Shown here piece after piece: positions 59,525 to 64,000 of a stretch of DNA of 64,000 bases. A program made the position numbers and the translations under genes. A model generated the notes under the pieces. That model was given only the letters and a program-made list of their open reading frames with translations. It had not been told where the DNA came from and did not search any database. The DNA comes from Candidatus Microthrix parvicella Bio17-1 (GTDB lineage: Bacteria > Actinomycetota > Acidimicrobiia > Acidimicrobiales > Microtrichaceae): positions 1-64,000 of the forward strand of contig NZ_AMPG01000004.1 in assembly GCF_000299415.1 (NCBI RefSeq). Reading direction: 5' to 3'. Within the stretch, counting starts at the first letter, position 1, and every line of letters begins with the position of its first letter.

Positions 59525-61036
59525 ATGCCCGGGAACGCGACCGACTCGCCTTCCCCGTCGGCCGACTACATGCCAGGTGCCATGCTCGGCAACCGGTACC
59601 GTTTGGAACGCAAGGTTGGAACCGGCGGGATGGCGCAGGTGTGGGAAGCCTCCGACCTCGTTTTGGATCGTCGCGTCGCAGTCAAGATCCTCCACCCGCA
59701 CCTGGCCACCGACACGTCGGTGGAACGCTTCCGACGCGAGGCCATTGCCGCCGCCCGGTTGGGCCATCCCAACGTCGTCTCAATCTTCGACACCATTTCG
59801 GAGAACGGGGTCGAGGCGATCGTGATGGAGTTGGTCGACGGAACCACGTTGCGCCAACACCTCGACCGTCACCAGCGCCTCAGCCCCGACGACGCACTGC
59901 ATATCGGTACCTCGGTCTGCGATGCCCTTGCCGCCGCTCACGCTTCCGACCTCGTTCACCGTGACATCAAACCGGCCAACATCCTGCTGTGTCGGGATGG
60001 ACGGGTGAAGATCGCCGATTTCGGCATCGCCAAGGCCACCGCAGGCGACGGGCTGACACGCGAAGGCACACTGGTGGGCACGGCCGCCTACCTTGCCCCG
60101 GAACAGGTGGAGGGCGCTGAGGTTGATGGGCGCTCCGACCTGTACGCCTTGGGGCTGGTGCTCTACGAGGCCCTCACCGGGTCGCTGCCGTTCTCCGGCG
60201 ACACCGACGCAGCGGTCGCGCTGGCCCGGCTTCGAGTCACCCCACCGAACGCCCACCGGGTGCGCAGCGCCGTGCCCCGGGCCTCGGCCGCTGTGATCGC
60301 CCGAGCGCTGGCTCGAAACCCCGACGACCGATATCCCGACGCCGCGTCGATGCGGCGAGCACTCCTCGAGGCGGGCACCGGTGAGGTGGGCACACTCGAT
60401 GCCATGCCGGTGGCCACCGATGGCGGTGACGATCCCACCCCCACGAACGAGACGTCCAACTTCTCCACCGAGCGACGGTGGCTGGTGCCGGCCCTGGCGA
60501 TCTTGCTGGTGGGTACCGCGCTGCTCGTTTCGGCCACGCTGTTCAGCGGCGGAAGTGCCAAGCCGTCACCGACGACCCAACCGGACAATTCCCAGGTCGA
60601 GGCCACGATCATCGGCGCCCAGGACGTCGACCCCGCCGGCGATCAGGTGGAGCACCCGGACGAACTCAAGAACAGCCATGACGGCAACGCCGACACCAGC
60701 TGGTCGACCGAGAGCTACGGCTCTGCGGATCTGGGCACCAAACCCGGCGTCGGCATCGCCTGGGTGGTGAACGACGCCCTCATCGAACGTTTGGAACTCA
60801 CCTCGCCATCGCGTGGCTGGTCGGGCGACGTGTACGTACTGGAGACTCAGCAGGACCTGGCGAACTTCGATCCAAACTCCGGGGCCGATGCGAGGCCGAT
60901 CGGCCCGGTGACCGACGACGACACCACGGTGAACCTCCAAGGGCGGCAAGGTGAGGTCGTCCTGTTGTGGATCACCGACCTGGGCGACCCCAAGCCGGGC
61001 GAGGACCTTCCGTTCTCGGTTCGAATCGCCGATGCC
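59525..61036 (+). CDS. Transmembrane Ser/Thr protein kinase with extracytoplasmic domain
   Basis: The protein has 512 residues (the stop codon extends to 61060). The kinase domain (residues 24-285) has GTGGMAQVW, VAVKIL (Lys54), a helix-C Glu at 73, HRDIKPANILL (Asp147, Asn152), DFGIAK (Asp165) and APEQ, so all catalytic residues are kept. One membrane helix (319-340) leads to an outside domain (358-512) with a discoidin/galactose-binding look (HDGNADTSWSTESYG, LELTSPSRGWSGDVYVLET). In mycobacteria this position is held by MviN, whose C-terminal part is a pseudokinase plus a similar outer domain. Here no MurJ flippase domain precedes it. Start ATG 59525 is by homology. Confidence 0.85.
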
Positions 61037-61056
61037 AGGATCATTTCACAGCAATC

Positions 61057-61731
61057 ATGACGTCTTCCCGGCGAGCCGGGGCCACCGACGACGAGCTGGT
61101 CGCGTGGGCTCAAGGCGGGGACCGTCTCGCCATCGAGGTTCTGCTGCGACGTCATTACGACCGGCTCTATGCCGTGTGTCGCGGCGTGGTGGGCCTCGGT
61201 GATGCCGATGACGCGACCCAGGCCACCATGATGGGCATCGTTGGAGGCCTGGCCCGGTTTGACGGACGAGCCAAATTCACCACCTGGAGCCATCGGGTGG
61301 CCGTGAACGCGGCGCTGGACGAACTGAGGCGCCGCACACGTCGACCCGTGCCCCACGACCCGCGAGAAACGTCCGGTGACGAGAAACACCCGGGCCAGGG
61401 GGAACTCGAGCGGGCCCGTGCCACGTCCAATGAGACGATGCTGAACCATGGCCGCACACAAGGCGCCGACCCCGACGGTGGCGACCCCGCCCAGGCGGTC
61501 GCCGACCGGGCTCTGGTGGAGGCCGCGTTGGCAGCCCTGCCCGATGAGTTCCGCATACCGCTGGTTCTGGCCGAATACGGCGGCCTGGAGTACACCGAGA
61601 TTGCCGAGGTGATTGGCGTGCCGGTCGGTACGGTGCGCAGCCGCATCGCACGCGCCCGACGTCGCATTGCGGTTCATCCCGGCTCAAATCACCAGAAGCA
61701 GCCCGCTGCCAAAGATCGGGAGCGCTCGTGA
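61057..61731 (+). CDS. ECF-type RNA polymerase sigma factor (SigM-like)
   Basis: A 224-residue protein with region 2 (DELVAWAQGGDRLAIEVLLRRHYDRLYAVCRGVVGLGDADDATQATMMGIVGGLARFDGRAKFTTWSHRVAVNAALDELRRR) and region 4 (ALAALPDEFRIPLVLAEYGGLEYTEIAEVIGVPVGTVRSRIARARRRI). A polar linker of about 60 residues separates them, longer than usual. The ATG overlaps the kinase stop and its own stop overlaps the next gene (GTGA), so kinase, sigma and the membrane protein form one operon. The position equals sigM of mycobacteria, between mviN and trxB. Confidence 0.9.
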   Translation: MTSSRRAGATDDELVAWAQGGDRLAIEVLLRRHYDRLYAVCRGVVGLGDADDATQATMMGIVGGLARFDGRAKFTTWSHRVAVNAALDELRRRTRRPVPHDPRETSGDEKHPGQGELERARATSNETMLNHGRTQGADPDGGDPAQAVADRALVEAALAALPDEFRIPLVLAEYGGLEYTEIAEVIGVPVGTVRSRIARARRRIAVHPGSNHQKQPAAKDRERS

Positions 61732-62282
61732 GCGACGAACCACTCCGCCCCGGTGCGCTGGGGCCACCACCCCAGCCCGAGCCCTCCGTCCGCGAGGCCG
61801 CCATTGCGTCCTCCTTGACCCGATTCGACGAGCTGATCGTCGACGGTCGCCTGACCGAGGGCAATGAACCTCACTCACGGTCCGATGGGTCGATGCCCTC
61901 CTCCGCACCCGTCGACGAATTGGCACAAGTTCGAGAGCGTCGTCAGGCCCGGCGTTCCAACTCACCTCGATGGCTGGTGGCGGCGGTGGTGGCGTTGGTG
62001 GTGGGCATCGGCGGAGCAGTCGTCGCTCAGTCGATGGGGGGTTCCAACCCTGAAGCCGCCAACACCGCGGCGCAGGCTGAATCGGCCCCGGTCTCCGACA
62101 GCGCCGCGCAAAGCGGAGCGCAGGAGAAGGGCGCGCAGACCGAAGCACAACCAACCGGGCTTCCGGCCGCGCAGCCACCCGCTCCCCAGGGTGCCCAAGC
62201 TGACACTGCGACGTTCCCGACCTGGCTGTGTCGGCTCGTGGCGCCATTCCGCGTGTCCGGCTGCGCCGAGAACCAGCCGTAA
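61728..62282 (+). CDS. Probable membrane anti-sigma factor
   Basis: A 184-residue protein. The cytoplasmic part of about 75 residues includes SVREAAIASSLTRFDELIVDGRL, a helix-turn-helix amphipathic stretch that could hold the sigma factor. One membrane helix (WLVAAVVALVVGIGGAVVAQS) and an Ala/Gln/Pro-rich outer tail with a terminal disulfide-capable Cys pair (WLCRLVAPFRVSGC) follow. The zinc-binding HxxxCxxC of ZAS anti-sigma proteins is absent. The GTGA overlap with the sigma gene and the topology support the anti-sigma call. Confidence 0.6.
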   Translation: MSDEPLRPGALGPPPQPEPSVREAAIASSLTRFDELIVDGRLTEGNEPHSRSDGSMPSSAPVDELAQVRERRQARRSNSPRWLVAAVVALVVGIGGAVVAQSMGGSNPEAANTAAQAESAPVSDSAAQSGAQEKGAQTEAQPTGLPAAQPPAPQGAQADTATFPTWLCRLVAPFRVSGCAENQP

Positions 62283-62320
62283 CTGGGCATCGAGGTCGCT
62301 GCGCCTCATAGGCTGGCACG

Positions 62321-62674
62321 ATGGCCACGTCACCTGCTGCCACACACGATCCACCGTCAGCGCCCGCTGGGCCCTCCGGCACCCAAAGCCACGGCGATGC
62401 CCACTGGGCGGACCAGGTCGCAGACCTGATCGTCGACACCGTCGATCGCGTGCGCGACCGTACGGTGACCCCGGCGCACGCACTCGCCAAATATGTGGTG
62501 TACGGCGCGGTGATCGCAGTGCTGATTCTTCCGCTCCTGGTGTTCACCCTGGTGGCGCTGGTTCGGATCATGGATGCCTTCATCCCCGGCAGCGTCTGGA
62601 TCCCCTACCTCATCCTCGGCCTGGCCTTCGGTTTTGGTGGCGTTTTCCTTTGGTCCAAACGGCACCCTAAATGA
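62321..62674 (+). CDS. Small two-helix membrane protein
   Basis: A 117-residue protein. The hydrophilic N-terminus (45 residues, Pro/Ser/His-rich) is followed by VADLIVDTVDRVRDRTVTPAHALAKYVVYGAVIAVLILPLLVFTLVALVRIM and a second helix IPYLILGLAFGFGGVFLW. The C-terminus is basic. The stop overlaps the trxB start (ATGA), so it is translationally coupled to trxB. No family is assigned, though its appearance resembles DUF-type phage-holin-superfamily-like proteins. Confidence 0.6.
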   Translation: MATSPAATHDPPSAPAGPSGTQSHGDAHWADQVADLIVDTVDRVRDRTVTPAHALAKYVVYGAVIAVLILPLLVFTLVALVRIMDAFIPGSVWIPYLILGLAFGFGGVFLWSKRHPK

Positions 62675-63636
62675 GCACTATTCATCGCAAGGTTCTCATC
62701 ATCGGCTCTGGTCCAGCGGGGCTGACTGCCGGCATCTACACGTCTCGGGCCCAACTCGAACCGCTTCTCGTCGAGGGCGAGCCGTCATCGACCTCGGACC
62801 AACCCGGGGGGCAGTTGATGCTCACCACCGAAGTCGAGAACTTCCCTGGCTTTCCTGATCAGGTGCAAGGCCCTGATCTCATGAACAACATGCGGGTGCA
62901 GGCGCAGCATTTCGGCACCGAGATCATCACCGCCAAGGTGTCCAAGGTGGACTTCTCCGCCGAACCCCACCGTTTGTGGGTCGGTGACCCCGACGCGGCC
63001 GAACCCACCTACACGGCCGATGCGGTCATCGTGGCAACCGGCGCTCAGGCCCTCATGCTGGGCCTTGATGCCGAATGGCGCCTGATGGGCCGAGGGGTCT
63101 CCACCTGCGCCACGTGCGACGGCTTCTTCTTCCGTGAACGCGATGTTGCTGTCGTGGGCGGCGGCGACTCGGCCATGGAGGAGGCGCTGTTCCTGGCCCG
63201 AATGGCCGGTTCGGTCACCGTCATTCACCGACGCGGCGAGCTGCGCGCATCCAAGATCATGGCCGAACGGGCGTTGGCCCACCCCAAGATCTCGTTCGTG
63301 TGGAACACCCTGGTTGAAGATCTCGTTGGCGACGAGGCCTTGGAAGGGCTGCTCCTTCGCGATGTGACCAGTGGTACCACGCGGACGCTGCCCATGGCCG
63401 GGCTGTTCGTCGCCATCGGCCACCGTCCCAACACCGACCTGTTCATCGGCCACCTCGATGCCGACGACGCCGGCTACCTGATCACCCAAGCCGATGGTTC
63501 CCAGACGTCGGTGGAGGGTGTCTTTGCCTGCGGCGACGTTCAGGACGAGACCTACCGTCAAGCCATCACGGCGGCCGGGAGTGGATGCATGGCGGCCATC
63601 GACGCCGAACGCTGGCTTGAGAGCCGCGGAGAATAG
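62671..63636 (+). CDS. trxB: Thioredoxin reductase
   Basis: A 321-residue flavoprotein. KVLIIGSGPAGLTAGIYTSRAQLEPLLVEG binds FAD, GVSTCATCDGFFFRERDVAVVGGGDSAMEEALFLARM holds the redox-active CATC and the NADPH-binding glycines, and GVFACGDVQDETYRQAITAAGSGCMAAIDAERWL is the C-terminal FAD motif. It reduces thioredoxin with NADPH. The thioredoxin gene follows after 86 bases, the common actinobacterial trxB-trxA pair. Confidence 0.97.
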   Translation: MSTIHRKVLIIGSGPAGLTAGIYTSRAQLEPLLVEGEPSSTSDQPGGQLMLTTEVENFPGFPDQVQGPDLMNNMRVQAQHFGTEIITAKVSKVDFSAEPHRLWVGDPDAAEPTYTADAVIVATGAQALMLGLDAEWRLMGRGVSTCATCDGFFFRERDVAVVGGGDSAMEEALFLARMAGSVTVIHRRGELRASKIMAERALAHPKISFVWNTLVEDLVGDEALEGLLLRDVTSGTTRTLPMAGLFVAIGHRPNTDLFIGHLDADDAGYLITQADGSQTSVEGVFACGDVQDETYRQAITAAGSGCMAAIDAERWLESRGE

Positions 63637-63722
63637 GCAAACCACTCGTCCCGCTTGACTGCGGGAATGCGGCGGCCATCCACATCGTTGTCACCAGTTC
63701 ACCCCTCAAAAACGGAGCCCCC

Positions 63723-64000
63723 ATGTCCGCAGCGATCACCCATCTCACCAACTCAAGCTTTTCCGAGGAGGTCACCGGCAGCGACCTTCCCGTCCTGGTG
63801 GACTTTTGGGCGGAATGGTGTGGACCGTGCAAGACGATTGCTCCGGTCCTCGAGGAACTTGCGCAAGAACACGGCGACAAACTGCGGATCGCCAAGGTGG
63901 ACGTCGATTCCGAGCAGGCGCTGGCCTTGCGTTTCGGCATCCAGGGCATCCCCACCATGATCGTGTTCTCCAACGGCGAACCCGAACTTCGCATCACCGG
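63723..64000 (+). CDS. trxA: Thioredoxin, 5' part (cut by window edge)
   Basis: The first 92 residues of a thioredoxin. PVLVDFWAEWCGPCKTIAPVLEELAQEHG contains the WCGPC active site, followed by RIAKVDVDSEQALALRFGIQGIPTMIVFSNGE with the cis-Pro. The active-site cysteine codon is TGT, not UGA. ATG at 63723 has GGAG 6 bases upstream. Reduced by TrxB encoded just upstream. The last 15 to 20 residues lie beyond the window. Confidence 0.95.
   Translation, partial: MSAAITHLTNSSFSEEVTGSDLPVLVDFWAEWCGPCKTIAPVLEELAQEHGDKLRIAKVDVDSEQALALRFGIQGIPTMIVFSNGEPELRIT

Overview
The window is high-GC bacterial DNA with an actinobacterial gene set: a WhiB regulator, a GlnR-like regulator next to two glutamine synthetases, a DprE1-UbiA-DprE2 arabinan-precursor cluster, a paired ArsA-type ATPase locus, and the ponA / rpsF-ssb-rpsR-rplI-dnaB and pcnA-DUF6049-kinase-sigma-trxB-trxA blocks that sit near oriC in many Actinomycetota. 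My best guess is class Acidimicrobiia (Microthrix-like). That placement rests on remembered gene content, not on a search. Genes are densely packed, often with ATGA or GTGA stop/start overlaps, and GTG starts are common. No insertion sequence, prophage or CRISPR array was seen, and no stretch over 300 bases lacks a gene or gene remnant.

0-10 kb is the accessory end. It holds the tail of a WD40 protein, a MazEF-like toxin-antitoxin pair with an inverted repeat over its start, an amine oxidase, and a minus-strand operon for a membrane-linked molybdenum oxidoreductase (NarI-like membrane subunit, Mo catalytic subunit, four-cluster ferredoxin, Rieske protein, small membrane protein, HPP membrane protein). 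Upstream lie two paralogous genes of unknown function, one truncated, then decayed toxin-antitoxin remnants (a Doc-like fragment and a toxin-like gene with a stop and a frameshift).

10-23 kb is nitrogen and iron-sulfur metabolism: nadE, glnII, glnA and a glnR-like gene; ridA; an ATP-grasp enzyme; an unusually short fused molybdenum-hydroxylase-like protein; erpA; an aldehyde dehydrogenase; a SufR-like regulator divergent from an Mrp carrier; and a Nudix hydrolase.

23-35 kb holds selA-selB, whiB, an NfeD-type protein divergent from two ArsA-like ATPases, a STAS protein and a receiver-domain protein separated by a tandem repeat, then dprE1, ubiA and dprE2, and one tRNA-Pro.

35-46 kb is mainly housekeeping: a MazG-like protein, asd-lysC, a cyclophilin, a peptidase-S51-like protein, a 3-hydroxyacyl-CoA dehydrogenase, aat, a VOC protein, a methyltransferase, a YceI protein and an acyl-CoA ligase.

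46-64 kb is the replication-associated core: dnaB, a 32-bp perfect palindrome, rplI-rpsR-ssb-rpsF, panB, ponA, a DUF5318 protein, pcnA, an HDAC-like deacetylase, a GNAT enzyme, a DUF6049 protein, a Ser/Thr kinase standing where MviN/MurJ is found in mycobacteria, an ECF sigma factor with a probable anti-sigma partner, and trxB-trxA running off the right edge. Gene order suggests oriC lies not far beyond that edge.
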